Assembly: GCA_025667525.1 (NCBI GenBank)
Contig: CM046878.1
Coordinates: forward strand, 394,448,974-394,512,973
Direction of reading: 5' to 3'
Source of the DNA: Glebionis coronaria
Taxonomy: Eukaryota > Streptophyta > Magnoliopsida > Asterales > Asteraceae
DNA length: 64,000 bases
The translations under genes were made by a program, and so were the position numbers. The notes below the pieces were generated by a model. That model had not been told where the DNA came from, did no database searches, and saw only the letters and a program-made list of their open reading frames with translations. Positions 36,990 to 50,191 of the stretch are shown piece by piece. Each line of letters begins with the position of its first letter. Positions within the stretch are counted from its first letter, which is position 1.

Positions 36990-38397
36990 GACACAAATAT
37001 AAAATGATGAACATGGCTAGATCTAAAGTAGGATGATCTTCATCAATGCTTCATCTTTAATATCACAAATGTGTGAATGATCTTCTCTTTGGACATGTAA
37101 AGAAGAGGATCAAGAGGATAATCATAAGTAAACATACTTAACACATTAAGTGATCATTTACTAATGATTAAGATATAGAAAAGAGAAAGGAGACATAAAT
37201 AATGTCCAAAAAGCTTATTGGAAAATATAGATTTGATCCACTATTTATAGGAGACAAAAACCAACGGCTCTCTGCCTGCGGTTCCTTATCAATAAAGATC
37301 CGCATGCCTATTTGGGGAACCAACCATGTAAAGTCTGCTCCTTTTTGTGTTTTAGTGAGGAAATGTTATCTTAGGTAATATTTACCTTCAAAGGATATTC
37401 CTTTGGCATTTGGAATATGCCATATTCAAATTTTTATTTTCCATTTTAATAAAACATTTTCTTCAAAATAAAGTTTATTTTAATCTTTTGTCATATTTGT
37501 CAAAATTTGAGTTTTGAGGCTAATCACTTTATATGGTCACTAAACATGATTAAGATATGTTTGTGTAAGACTTAAATGATTATTACCTTGATGATAGTGT
37601 TTGTTGAATTATTCGTCTTATGATTGTCTTTGACGATAAATGTCTTTATACTTTGTCGTGATCAAAACTAATAAAGATTAGTTAACACTAATAATGTTTT
37701 TAGGCATCACTTGCATTGACAATCTCTCTGTTTTTTATTACGACAAACTATAAACTCATTTATGTAAAAAGTTTTTGAATTATTAACTAGTTTATCACTA
37801 TCATTTCTCTCCCTTTGTCGAAGCAAAAAAGTAAGCACAAGTCTTTGAAGAAGAGAAGAATCGACTTTGCTAGTAGCTCCCCCTTGGTGCTTACTCCCCT
37901 AGCTTGGGGCACCAAGAGACTGAGCTATGGTGACAAGCTACATACAAAGGTTATTAGAAAGAAAAGAAACACCAATGTATATACTATAGTCACTACCTAC
38001 TAAGTAAATTGAGAGTGAGGAAGAAAAGAAATCTCAAATTAGAAGCAAGTATTTGCTAAATATGTCCAAGGAGGGTGTTTTGACAAAATCAATGTACAAT
38101 TGGTGGAATAAAGGTAGAAAAAAAAACATTCATACCAATTGTAATTATAATATGTCAAAGGGTTAAAAACTTAGAATTATCGGAATCACCCAAAAACAAT
38201 TGTAAATTTTAACCATGATCAACTCTTAACAATATGTGTGATAGAGAATTAGCAAAACAAGAAAAACACACATATCAATCATATTACACAAATATGAAAG
38301 AGTATACAAGGAAGATATTCATACACACAATATGAATATTAATACAACAAGTAATGAAAATAAACAACATAAGCATAAACTATTCTAATAAAGATAG

Positions 38398-38978
38398 TGA
38401 TGACGTATAGTCCCTAGTCGGGCTGGATAGCCCGACTCACGGGTACTACCCGTATCCATCAAGTGTGGGTTAAAACTTATACAACGCGCGCACAACCCAG
38501 GAGGCCCGGTAAGCCGCTATCGCACATACGGTTAATTACTTAACCGTGTCCTCATCGCACTGCGACAGGATCAGACGAGAATATAATCTATCTTATGATT
38601 ATATTCGCCTAAGGAAAGAGGATATACACTTACCTTAGTTATCCAATAAAGATCAATCTATTTTGAGTCATTATCCATTCCTTAGGCCGCAAGAATAGGT
38701 AGCCCAGCCAGGACCCTCTCGAGTATAAAAGGAACCCCCATGGTTCCACAAAGGTACGATACACACAATACTCTAAAACCTAACATACTCAAGCCGATTA
38801 CTTACTCTCACGCTGGAGTCTAATCGTGGGTCACAAACCCACGGTAAGCCTAATGGTGTCTGTTTTAGTGCGCATGGTCTCAAACAAAGATTCACTTGGT
38901 GCAAGAGCCGGAGTCCACAAGACCCCGAATTAAGCCTAATTCGGGCCAAGCTCGGTCCATCCATCTTTTGTATCAACA
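38398..38978 (+). repeat. 5' LTR of the right Tat-type element
   Basis: Begins tgatgacgtatagtccc and ends tttgtatcaaca. TATA box tataaaag at 38724-38731. Confidence 0.93.
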
Positions 38979-38981
38979 AGT

Positions 38982-38998
38982 TGGCGCCATCCGTGGGA
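38982..38998 (+). other. Primer-binding site of the right Tat-type element
   Basis: The sequence tggcgccatccgtggga lies 3 bases after the LTR. Sites starting tggcgcc are typical of Tat elements, and the first bases fit a tRNA whose 3' end is GGCGCCA, such as tRNA-Asp. Confidence 0.7.
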
Positions 38999-39288
38999 CC
39001 CTATACTAAAACCCTAAGTAATGACCAAAAACGGCGCGAAGAACCCAAAAGGTGGATCCAAAAAGCCGCAGGGGCCCCCGGGCTCTTGAATCCCACAACA
39101 AAGCAGGGCATGGACTAGGAAGCAAGGGATTGATAGTACCTTTTCCCCCTCTAGTCACCCCTACCCCTAAAAAATGGGTGAAGCATCATCCTCACGGGAG
39201 GTTCCCGATGCGATCCACAACGATCCTCTAAGCACGAGGACAGAGGTAGCCCTATAAACTGCGACGGAAACCCCCTCACGACAGAGCA

Positions 39289-40575
39289 AGAGATGGAGGA
39301 CTATGTCGCAAGCAACTTTGCGGCTCTAGTTCCCCTCACGAGAGCGCAGATGAGAGCAAATCCGACGAGAGACCTACGAATCAGCCTAGATTTTGATAAG
39401 GAACTTAAGATCTTGGTTGGGTCGAAATCCAACAAAGAAACTAGGAAGGAGAGGAGGAAGCAGCAAAAAGAAAAGACATTTGAGGTCTTTGCGGCGGCGT
39501 CTCCCTCTGACGCACCTCTTATTGACGCCGCATCTACCTCAGACGATTCTGAGGACACAAAGGAGGAAGACACCTTCACCACACCGGTCAATAACCAACG
39601 CACAAGCGTGAAAGATTGGCCGGGTCTAACACATTGGGTCGTCAAAGCGCCCTAAAAAGGTTAGGCCCTTTGGAAAGAAACTCATCACCAGATTCGCAAA
39701 GACAGGGAAAAAACAGGAGTACTGAGAAGACACACAGAAGGAGTTCCTCAAGGGATAAATCTTCGGAATCTAGTTACAGCGATCACCATCCCCGTCGTAA
39801 AAGGATTACTACCTTATCTACCAAGGACTCTGATTCTTCTGACTACGACAGGAGGCGACGCAGGGCGTCTAAAAAACCAAGAGTGCGAAGCGAAGAAGAA
39901 TGGACCATCCTGTGGCGCCGCGAAAAAGGAAGTGCGTTTTCAAAACGCATAGCCACTTTCAAAGATATTAAGAAGAGACGCATGTCGTCTAATGTCAAAA
40001 CCTATGATGGCACGACAGATCCAGATGATCACCTAAAGGTGTTCAAATCTCAAGAATGAATAGAACAATGGCCAGAAGCAGTGTGGTGCCACATGTTCAA
40101 CTCAACGCTCATTGGGAATGCTCGAACGTGGTTCGACCGCTTACCACGGATGAGCATTGGAGGATTCGAAGAACTAAGGAGAGCATTCAGAAGAAACTAT
40201 GTGCAACAAAAGAAGTGTGACAAGATTCCCGTCTCACTTGCAAGGGTGAAACAGAGGCACAACGAAAGTCTTGAAGACTTCATGGAGCGTTTCAAATCTG
40301 AATGCAACCAAATAAAAGATTGCCCTGAAATCCTCAAAATATCAGGATTCCTGGCAGGCATCACTAACCCAGATCTAATAAGGAAGCTGAATGATAGAAC
40401 CACGGAAACTTTTGATGGGGTCATGAAGAGGGTTCGAGCCTTCATTCAGGGCAAAACCGCAGCCGTAGATAGCAGGCAGATGGCATCAAACTACAAATAC
40501 CAGGATCGACCCAAAAAGCAGTCATACAATCAGCCGCACTTTGGATTTCCAAGGAACATCAAAGGGAGGGCGTAA
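39289..40575 (+). pseudogene. gag of the right Tat-type element
   Basis: Capsid protein that packages element RNA. A charged N-terminal part (MEDYVASNFAALVPLTRAQM from 39293) runs to about 39640, where the frame shifts. A basic, Ser/Arg-rich stretch follows to an in-frame TGA at 40057-40059. The retrotransposon gag core then continues in the same frame: WCHMFNSTLIGNARTWFDRL near 40084, then FEELRRAFRRNYVQ, SLEDFMERFKSECNQI and ISGFLAGITNPDLIRKL up to about 40390. It ends at 40575 instead of continuing into the zinc-finger region, which lies beyond the insertion at 44261. Confidence 0.85.
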
Positions 40576-40704
40576 TAACAATAACAATAAAAATAAGTTC
40601 AATCCACTGTAGAAAACCTCTAGGGAGATATTCTTGTCTGAAGGTGCAGCTTTCCAAAGCCTAGCCCGATGATGGGCCCGACGGACAAACGGGGCAATAC
40701 AAAG

Positions 40705-43700
40705 TGATAGGTGTAGTTTTACACTTTTGCTTTAGGAAAAACAAAAACGTAAAGGCGGGAAAGTATTAATCGACACGATTTAGGAAAACCGTGAAGACGA
40801 AAAATTCCAAGTTAGTTCTCGAAGGAGGTGTGTGTATTAGGTGCCAAAAATAAATAACAAGTTTGGGTTATTGACGTTTTTGGTTTAGAAGAGAGAAAAT
40901 TAAAGACGAGCTACGATTACAATTACACTACGACGATTTGACGTAAAACGCGAACGTGAATACGTAAAACGCGACGAAATTAAAAATTAAAGTTAAAAAT
41001 TATTTAAAGATTAAAACTAAGTCTAAAATAATATAAATAAGAATAAAAATTCAACAAATAAATTTAAAAACTTTTATTAATTAAATATTCAATTTTAAAT
41101 GCTATTAAAGCCCTAAAATTAAATATAATTAAGAAAAAGCCCAAAATACTATTTTATTGAAATAATAAATCACTTATATAGTTTAAAGACTAAAAAATAT
41201 TTTTCCTGAATTTTAAAAACTATTTTTCTATTTTTAAAACACTAAAAATTATTTTTAAACTAAAATAATGATTAAAAATATTAAAATAAATCTAAAATTA
41301 AACCTACTGTTTTAAAAATCCTAAATTATACTAGTGACCAGTAGAAAAATGAAAAAGTTTGAAAAAAGTAAAAATTTTCACTAAAAGACAAAACAGATTA
41401 TAATTTAATCCTAATTAAACTTAAATTAAATCTAAAAATTACTAAAAATGTGAACAGTAAAATCTTTTTAAACTAAAAATATTAAAATACTTTTCTAAAT
41501 ATAAGAAAATTTGTAAAAATGAAAAATACTAATTTCTTGCACTAAAAGACAAAAACCAGTAATAAAAACTATTTTAAAATGCAATTAAATCTAAAAAATA
41601 ATAAATGAACAGTGACAGAAAAATTAACTAAACAGGAAAATCAAAAATAAAATAAGAAAAATATTAAAATTAAAATCAGCTAAAAAATCCTAATTAAGCC
41701 CACTAAAGACAAAAAGAATAGAAAACTGATAGGGACACTTGGACTGATTTGTCCTTATCCCAAGCAGTGGTAACTTTTACACTAGCAGTAGGAACTTGGT
41801 TCCCACTATTTAAATATGAAAACGTGTCTGGTGAGTTTTTGACTTGTAACTTCTTGGTTACATGGTTTTAACTCGACAAATGGGCACCCCTACACTCAGT
41901 GGAGTGTAGGGAGTCAGAATATGCAATAAAAAACACAAGTCACAAACAAGAGTCATACAAAATGGGCCAAAGAAGCTTACTGTATTAATGAATATGGGTC
42001 TGTGGGTATGTTGCTGATACAAATGGCCAAATTGTGAGATTCTAACCATAATATCTTACATAAAACCTAACCAAATCATAGGCAAGCTGAATAAAATCCT
42101 AGATGATACTATCTTCTAGTAGTAAGCAAGATTTAGATGAAAATCACACTTAAACAAGACAGATTTAATGCTTACTGATTTTCTACCAGTTTTACCCAAA
42201 AATGTAGCATGCAAATCCTTTTTTAAAAACTTACCAAACTGAAAACTAGATATTTTATGACCTAATACTAACCAAGCAAGAAGGTTTGAGCATAAATTAT
42301 CTAAATCTTTGTCACCAAATTCAGTTAAAGTCCTAAACCCAAACACCCTAATAACTACTGAAATCAATATTTTGCTTACAAAATCAAGCCAAACCTTTTT
42401 AATCTACCTTATACTAACTCAAATAAATTAGATAACACCAATCACCACAACTTGAGACAAACACACGGTCCAACACCTATACCTTGAAAATCACAAAAAT
42501 GGCAGAAAACGAGGGTTCAAGCCCTTACCTTGAGGGATTCACTTCCAAACCCCTTCATGGCTGATTGCCATCTCCTTTTAGCTATGTCGATGATTTTTGG
42601 CTTATGGTGGTGGCTGTTTGATGTAGAGAGAAACTGCTTGGGGACTAAAGCAGTCCCTCCAAGCTTATGTCTTCAATAAATGGAGCTGAGAAATGTCTTA
42701 TCTCAACCTGCACAAATGAACAAATAACCCAAGTAGCAGAAACTGACCACAAGCTTGATTGTCAGACAAACTTGTGGTAGCTTAAGTTATACTGGGCCGT
42801 AAATAAAGAAGAAAACGAATGATCCCTGAAACCCTTACTTCTCAAAATTTTGAAACAAATCTTGGTGTCCAAACATAAAAGTAACAAAGATTTCAGTCCA
42901 ATGAACAACACTGATGTGTCAGATCAAATGCATCCAAGGACTCAAACCTTTGGGTCTTAAACAAAAGAGTATAAAATTTTTGCTCAAAAATTCCTTGGAC
43001 AAAAAATAGAATACCAATTGACAAATTACACTACTTGCATAATCATAGAATGGATTTTAACACGAGACTAAAGCTACTTGGAACACAGCAATTGCAATAT
43101 ATAAGAAAAAAACCACACTTTAAATATTCATAGAGTTTTAAAATTTTACAAAGCTGGAACGAGAAAACCAAAGTCACAAGCGACTTGGTATTTATACAGG
43201 TCATAAGAACTATCTAGAATATCTTAAAACGTAAACCCTAGCTACATTGGATTTCCAGAAATGCCCTCTTGAATTCAAATTTGAAAAATAGTCAAAAGTG
43301 TCATGTGCTTGCTGAGTGGATTCCAGCTGTTGTGAGTTTGATCACAGCCCTTGAATGAAACTTTGGAAACAAGAAAATAGTAGAAACCGTTGATTTACTG
43401 TACCAACCTTGTTGTTTTGTTGCAGGGGACACGTGGGTGGGGCACCATGGTGAAGAGGGGACCAAAATAAGCGCGTGAAGATGTTAAATGCACATTGAAT
43501 CATCAATCTGGAAAGGCTCTAATATTACCCCTTTGGTTTAGTCTCAAATCGGATTAGGGTTTATTTAGGGGTGAGGGATGGAAAATAGTAGCAAATGATC
43601 TGTTTTGGGGATTTATTTTTGTGTTTAACGCGTTTAAGCTGAGTTTGACTGGATTTGACTCAGCTTTATTAATGAAACTAGGTACATGGGGGTTTGGGCC

Positions 43701-44196
43701 GGGTTATGATGGGTGTTGGGTTTGTGATATGGCTGGTGGGTTAAGTGTGGGCCAAAACCGGGTATTAATAGGGTTTGGGTTTGTGATATGGCAAAAACAC
43801 CCCCTGAAGTCCCCTAGAATATGCATTTTAAGTTTTCACAGCTTATCACCCAATTCCTTTGATAATAAAGCTTTCCTTTTTTAGACTTTGGCCACCAAAA
43901 GTTTATCAAACATGTTTCAAGGATATTTCTTGTAATTTGACCATTCTTCAAGGACCATTAATGTATAATCTCATCATTTTAGGGACCCAATGTGTAATTT
44001 AGAGTTTTACAATGGTTTAAAATGACAAGTCTTCAAAAGTAGAGGGACCAATCTTGCCAATTCTTCAAACTTCAAGGACTTCAAAGGAAATTCATGATTT
44101 GGGTCCGGTTCTTTATGCAGCTTCGTTTCTCGTGTTCGTTTTTGCTTCATTCTTGTGATCTTTTGTTGATTTCACGATATCCGTACCTAATATACA
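40705..44196. mobile_element. Probable solo LTR (3.5 kb) inserted in gag
   Basis: AT-rich, non-coding sequence separating two halves of gag. It starts tgataggtgtag and ends aatataca, flanked by caaag on both sides (40700-40704 and 44197-44201). Its start resembles, in reverse complement, the right end of the solo LTR at 53099-54805 (gtgttttcacactta), which supports the left boundary. The interior on the minus strand has a donor-like CAAG|GTAAGG near 42530. The boundaries rest on one 5-bp match, and the gag sequence right of 44201 is too decayed to confirm them. Confidence 0.5.
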
Positions 44197-44254
44197 CAAA
44201 GAACAAACACAAGCATATATTTGGGTATTTTGATGATATTTTTAGCATTTTAAG

Positions 44255-44605
44255 CCCGATTTGGACGATGAGACTATGTATAATTGCAGTCTCATCACAA
44301 AGCATGGTGAATACCATGATGATAAAGGCCACGCTACTGACGAGTGCATCCAACTAAAAAGGCACATTGAAAGCTTGATCAAAGCAGGAAAATTGAACCA
44401 CCTGATAAGAGACTGGAGGAAGGGCGCGGATGCAAAGAAAAACGAAGCAAAAAAGAAGGATAAACCTATAACCATCTACATGGTACAAAGGGAGAAGTCT
44501 TTCATGCAGCAGAAAACAACCGCGGAGTTTACACGCGACAAGGAGATATCATTCCCCATTCTTTCAGACATGGAATATAGGGTCGGATCGTTAACCATCA
44601 TATAA
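44255..44605 (+). pseudogene. gag C-terminal part of the right Tat-type element
   Basis: Zinc-knuckle-like region LITKHGEYHDDKGHATDECI, then QLKRHIESLIKAGKLNHLIR and a Lys-rich stretch. In Tat gag this follows the capsid domain; here it is separated from it by 3.7 kb. The first two Cys of a standard knuckle are not in the usual spacing. It ends by a frame change just before the protease. Confidence 0.75.
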
Positions 44606-45132
44606 CCCTCGAAGGCCATGTTGTCGAAGGCATGTGCGTTGATGGGGGGTCATCAGCGAATATACTAAACGAGCATTGCTTCGTACGACTACCATTGGAA
44701 ATAAAGAATGAGTTAAAGGACACCATTCAAATTCTTACAGGTTTTAATAGTGATAAAACTCGACCGCTGGGACATCTCTACACGCAGGTAACCGTTTGGG
44801 GCACATGTCACTCTACAACTGTATGGATGGACTTTATGATTGTACGGTCCCAATCATCGTACAATGGTATTATTGGACAACCAGTGCTAAAAACACTGCG
44901 TGCGTTACCCTCTACAGTGCATGGCATGTTCAAGTTTCCAGTACAAGATGGGGTGGTAACCATTCGTAGCATAGAAACACTTGAAGGGGGTAGCAGCACT
45001 CCCAGACGCAGCACGAAAAGGAAAGATATAGAGCAGGGGGAGCGCAGCATGGAATCCAACTCAAGGAGGATGAAGAGAAGGTGCATCCCGGAGGATTCCC
45101 AGGCACAAAGCATATCCATGCATAAGGGCTAG
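44590..45132 (+). pseudogene. Protease region of the right Tat-type element
   Basis: The frame from about 44590 reads NHHITLEGHVVEGMCVDGGS followed by SANILNEHCFVRLP. The block VDGGSSANIL sits where the retroviral-type aspartic protease has D-T/S-G; here the active residue is D followed by GG. GIIGQPVLKTL near 44866 is the second conserved part. The last third (TLEGGSSTPRRSTKRKD...) is basic linker. It stops at TAG 45130-45132, and reverse transcriptase, which should follow, is absent. Confidence 0.75.
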
Positions 45133-45149
45133 ACATAAGAGCTTCCATG

Positions 45150-46063
45150 GGTCTTATTTTCGACGAGCTTCGTAGGGAAAGGAGGGCCAGATGCGGGGTT
45201 CATCCTCGCGGACCTAAGTGACATAAAAATCAGCTATGCGCTGCTATTTGACTTCCCAACCACATATATGGAGGCATACTATGAGGCCATAATAGCAGGC
45301 ATGCGATTAGCACTCAGGATGGACATAAGGAAGCTAGTGGCCTGCGTGTACAACCCTCTATTGGTGAATAGGGTTTAAGGGTTATGCGAGCCACAAGGAC
45401 ATACGCTTACCCAGTACACGCAGAAGCTAAGGGCTATAACCAGGAAGTTTGCAGAGTGCGTTGTACGAAACATCTCTAAGGAATGAAGCGAAATCTCAGC
45501 TAACATGGATCACCTCTCAAGTGTGGACATGGATAAACCTCCCAGAGACATTCTAGTTGATTTTATCCTACATAAAAGTATAAGTGCGAATCCTGAGCCA
45601 CTCACATGGATGACACCTATTAGGAAGTTCCTAACACATAATGCACTGCCGAGCAGTAGAAAGAAAGCCAAGCAAATTCAGATGAAGGCGAGGCACTTTA
45701 AAATCATTTATGGGACACTGTACAAACAATCAAGTCACGGGCGAATGCTACATTGTCTAGCTTCAGAGCAGGCACGAGTAGCGATGGAGACGGCGCATAT
45801 GAAGGCATGCCTGTGCGGCCCGATATTTATTGTTAATGAGATCACTCGCTCAGGCTACTTTTTAGCCATTCATGAACAAGGATGTTCACAAGAGGGTAAC
45901 GCGGTGTCTCCAATGTCAAGCAGACTCATGTCAGGGGAAAAATCTTAACATAACCACTTGGAGGCCCTCAAGAATAAGTACAAGGGGAGAAGGAATCCTC
46001 TTAAAGATGGGGCGTACCTTCGGTTTCCTAACCACGACAATACATAACATGGCGCGGGGGTAG
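45150..46063 (+). pseudogene. RNase H and integrase zinc-finger remnants of the right Tat-type element
   Basis: RNase H: VGKGGPDAGFILADLS, then YALLFDFPTTYMEAYYEAI and AGMRLALRM near 45240-45320, the Tat-type second RNase H. Stops at about 45378 and 45486 interrupt it. A linker (LTWMTPIRKFLTHNALPSS) leads to the integrase N-terminal region (MKARHFKIIYGTLYKQSS, HMKACLCG). The frame shifts near 45865, and CLQCQ supplies the second half of the zinc finger. The catalytic core with its D, D and E is missing: about 46063 onward is non-coding. The element cannot integrate by itself. Confidence 0.8.
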
Positions 46064-47477
46064 CAGCAATGCTCCCGTTACGAGGCGACAGCAAGCAGAA
46101 GAGCAAAAGGGAAATCAACTCCCAGATAGAAGGGTCACCTACACTCGGCGATAGAAAAACATGCTAATAGAAGAACAATGCATGTAGTAGCGCAAGCAAG
46201 AAAAGGAAGGATCTCCGAAGGCTGGGAGGCAGGCGGATAAATGCGCGCAATTGATGCTTGGTTCTGTTAGGAGTGACTCAGATGATGACTAGAGTTTCGT
46301 GCGATTTCTCCCTAAGATATTCTCCGGGCGATGTGTAGTCCTCGAAGGTCGCACCGCCAACATGGATCCTACCTCTTTGGGTGTACACAGTCCCCAATAA
46401 AGATCCATGTATTTTTTCTCTTTTCAAACATTTTTAGGATTTCTAATTTCATGTTCTTTGGTTTGATCATCCACAAAATATGAATAAAAACTGCAGTTCC
46501 TAGCTAGTTTTGCAGCCTATTATTTCATTTTATCTTTTATGCATAAGAGTATTTTTTTCTTTTTCGAAAAATAAATTTGGGCCTACAATGTACATGTACG
46601 ATAGAACATTTCCAGGTGAAATAAGAGGAGTAAGTTTACCCTACTAATTAAACTTGTCACGTAAGAGGGATGCACCCCCAGTGGCGCCAAATCAGGTATC
46701 CTTTGTTAGGCAGCTTGCTATAAGACGTTGTAGTAGGTGTAGCATTCATCATACTCTATGACGGATATGCACAAGACACAATGTGCACGCCTAACAAACA
46801 TGTCATTATCTATGACTTCTCTTATGGTAGTAGTGTCAGGCCACACGTAATGAATATTCAACTCACCCATAAGCTCAGAGCTACACTTCACTGAATGTAC
46901 TCGTAAACAGGCACTTATATTCACAATCTCAAGTGTGGGTAAAAAGACCTGGACATATTTAACAAACATGGCGCAGGACGCTATATAAAACAAATAGTAG
47001 CGTAGGTCGCTCCAGACATTATATAAGTTCTTACTTTACAAATAATGTTCGAAATTAGAAAGATATTTACAACTATGAACATAGTGCGACAACTGTCTTT
47101 ATAGCAGATCACCAGCCGATAGCGATCTTTTTAGTCTCAAGTGTGATGGATTCAGCAACGCGCGACGTTGCGCCCAAGCTTTCTCCATATACTGCAAGGC
47201 GCGTATATGGTACACATCAATGGAGGGTAGGATGACGGGTACACCTTCTGATCTACTGGGGTGCGCTAAACCTAGGCAACACCTTTGGTTGAAGTCTTGT
47301 TCTTCTTTACAGCACGTTTCACATGCTGCTTCAACTTATCCCCCAACGAAACCATCTTTGGTACACCAGCAACATAGACAAGCACCTGTAGTTGTGCGAA
47401 ATTTGGCTCGGCGATACCGAGAGGGTCCTCCTCTGCGTACTCATCACAATGCCTCACCAGATTAAGTCTATCCATGG
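46064..47477 (+). other. Non-coding 3' region of the right Tat-type element
   Basis: No coding blocks. From 46916 it matches 1-198 and then 10606-10820 of the left element. A stretch with ccccagtggcgccaaatcagg is near 46676. Confidence 0.65.
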
Positions 47478-49707
47478 TCACACTGATCGGCAGGTCTTGG
47501 TCTTTTTCAATACAATCCATGAGGGAAGTGGGTTATCTTTCAATCTGTGACAGGCGGAGTCAAAAATTTCTTGCGCATAGCGGGAATATATCTCACTACC
47601 TTCAGGGGTCCCTATCAGTAAACCATCTTTGAAAGCGCGCTCCATAGCGAGACTTTGCCCTAATAACTGGGCAGAATCAAAAACATCTTGGACCGCTCTG
47701 TTGAGGTTGAATACCTCTACACCACCTTTAGCAGCCAGTGGAAGACCGTACCTCATTAACCACTTCTTCTTTGCGCGCACTGCCATCAGGTGCGGATATA
47801 GCTCCTCGTTGAAGTCGGTGCTCATGCACTGCAGGATTTCTGCTTTCCTAGCCATATCTTGATGACAGTTGGCCACAAAGTTATTGCAGTTCGTAGTAAG
47901 GACTTCCATACCCTCTTCAAGCTTGGTCATGGCCCAACGATTTTCTTCCTCTTGGTTAACACGCAAACGACGCTCTCGGGTTATGGATTCTTCCAGAGAT
48001 GCCTTCTCGCTCTCTAAGTATTGTATGGATCTGGCGTTTATACTAGACTCAGCGAGCAGACGCGCAAGTTTCACTTTTGCGCACACCAACTCTTTGTCTT
48101 TCTCTTCTACGACTTGAGAAATTTTCAAATCAGCTTGGGCCAGGCGCTGGGATAGATACAATACCTTCTTCTTCAGACGAGAGGCTAGTGTTACCTCATG
48201 TGACACAACTATGGTCAGATTTCTCATTAGCATTTCGTCGGACAGTTTGTTCCAGATTTGCGCACGTCTGGGAGGGGATAGATGTTGATGAAAGTCCTCA
48301 CAGTCAGTTGTACCAGTTAGTGCGCACGAGCGCACACACTTCCAAGGGGGAAGGAATCTCTCAGACTTGGAGGTACCAGCATTAGTCTTGGGTACTTGAA
48401 TGGGGGCGTTGTCAATTTGCAGCAATGAAAGTGTTAGGAGGTAATTACTTGTTACCGTTATAAGAAGATGGAGGATAGAATCAATGTGTGCGTACCTTGG
48501 CGCATGAATGTACTTGCGTGGTCCTACGAGCGAACCCCATGAAGCAATATCAGCGCGCGGTCTGGTCAACTACGTCCTGATCCTTTTGGGAACTGGATCT
48601 GGGGTAGAGCGCACTAACCTTTTGAACCTGGGGACAGGGATGATATTCTCTGAGTGACCGGCACGGGGGCTGTCTTTATAGTTGAGGCTCTTTTCACCTG
48701 CTGGATCTGCTTCTTCGGAGGAGGACTCCAAAGTGCACGGAATGCTCCGGATGGGGGTAGCATTTAGTGCGGCCACCCTTTATGTGCTTCCTCTAGAGGT
48801 AGGGAAGGAAACTCAAGGGCTACGGTGCGTTGGCCGGCGCGCCACCCATTGGATAGTTAGAATGGCGTGAAGGGTCGAGGGCGCATGGTTACATCACACG
48901 GGTGTTCACGCTTCTCGAGTTGTGTAAAGGTCATCTCTGTTGCAATAAAGAAGGAGTATGAGCGTTACCAAAATGACACATTCGCGTTTATGTATACAAG
49001 AATAATGATATATAATAAGGAGAAGAAAAAAGGTAATTTCTACCATGGTCGAAGTTGTCGAAATATTGAGTGATGTGGTCCGCAGGAAGGGTAGAATGGT
49101 GACTCAGTCCTAGGGCATATAGTAACGCCTCTGGATACTCTTGCATTGGTATGCGGTTGGCGTTTATTCTCTGTGCGTCCGGCTCATTATATGTACCAGT
49201 GAGGGGGTGGTCATCTTTTATCATGTTATCGGGAGTAATGAAATCATAATCGAAGGGAAATACAACTTTTTCTACCCAGAAGAATTTATCGTTCCATTTC
49301 CTAAGGGAATCTATCTTCACTTTATAACATTGCAGTGGGTCGGGGCTTTTGGCGAAAGATATCCATCCGTTTATCCAGGATGGGCGATAGAAGGCGCGGA
49401 ACAAATTTATGGTAGGATCGATGTTCTTCAGTAAGCAGTTTATTTTAAAATTCGAGACTTTTGCTGCACCAATGCAGTGCAGCTGTGACAGGTGTATTAT
49501 GTAGTAGCTCTGCACGTCGATCATGAAGCGACTTAGTGGAATACGGTTGGTGGGAAACTCGAAGAACCTGGTGTACAGACCAATTTTTCCAGCAGGAAAA
49601 CTTCCTATATGTGCTTGAGGATCTGGCACAGTAGGATGGAGGTCTGCGGGGATGTTATATTTAGCGGTAAAGTTTGAAAGTTCTTGTTCTGAAATGAGTG
49701 ATTTCAC
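47478..49707 (-). pseudogene. Antisense ORF of the right Tat-type element: gypsy-type transposase-like domain plus coiled coil
   Basis: Read from 49707 leftward. The first part (49707-48988) matches what I know as the 'putative gypsy type transposon' domain (Pfam PF04195): FFEFPTNRIPLSRFMIDV, YYIIHLSQLHCIGAAKV, WNDKFFWVEK. It ends at a donor-like CATG|GTAGAA near 49045, so an intron may follow. A linker (48776-48570, with SIPCTLESSSEEADPAG) ends at an in-frame TAG. The same frame then continues 48569-47478 with a long charged heptad-like, probable coiled-coil stretch (LSQRLAQADLKISQVVEEKD, ESEKASLEESITRERRLRV) and FNLNRAVQDVFDSAQLLG. Role unknown. As far as I know such ORFs sit antisense between pol and the 3' LTR of Retand-like Tat elements. 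Confidence 0.78.
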
Positions 49708-50191
49708 GTCGAATAGTTATACCACCATTTTTGCTTCTCCAGATTGTTATACTAGATGTTGGTTTAAAGATTTTTTCTGTAAATATTGTTGTTTCTTGGT
49801 GGTGGCAACAATGACGCAAGTTTTTTAAGTAGCAAGATGAAGATAGAAGGTCAACAGGATTGCATTTAATACTAATTTGCAGATGTAGGATCATGAGACA
49901 CGTGTCCAGGGTTTTACTTCATCCTGCGGTGTTAACCTGTTGGATTTTATGACGTGGAAGATGCCTTTCCCAGTTACCAATTGGTTTAGGTGCTAGTGGA
50001 GTATGACAAATGTATCTATTGGCGGGTGCATTCAAAATCATTTCGCGCATGGTTCGGAACGCCTAACTAGTAATGCGGCGTTAAACATTGCGCACACATT
50101 CATTTAGCATGCGTAATATCTGTGAACGGGCCTTAAAGGTTCATAATCTAGTAGCCGCGGTTAGAACCTGCGCCACTAGACTGGGGGGACA

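Larger units (their letters stand above)
36138..38392. other. Repeat-rich sequence interrupted by the right Tat-type element
   Basis: Begins near ctagagggggattgaatag, a motif I recall from interspersed plant repeats. It contains two tandem arrays (36529-36724 and 36830-36989) and a TATA-like ctatttatagg near 37238. The sequence from ctgcggttcc (about 37276) resembles stretches near 51577 and 52949 beyond the Tat-type insertion, so the same repeat continues at 50778. No gene is recognisable; the 62-codon frame at 37815-38003 is weak. Confidence 0.5.

Noticed and set aside
39301..39645. Minus-strand 114-codon ORF opposite gag
   Set aside because: Shadow of the gag N-terminal frame.
48480..48500. 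Antisense-ORF intron starting at CCAAG|GTACGC
   Set aside because: The donor is good, but the expected acceptor reads CTGCAA in both Tat copies instead of CAG, so I could not support the intron.
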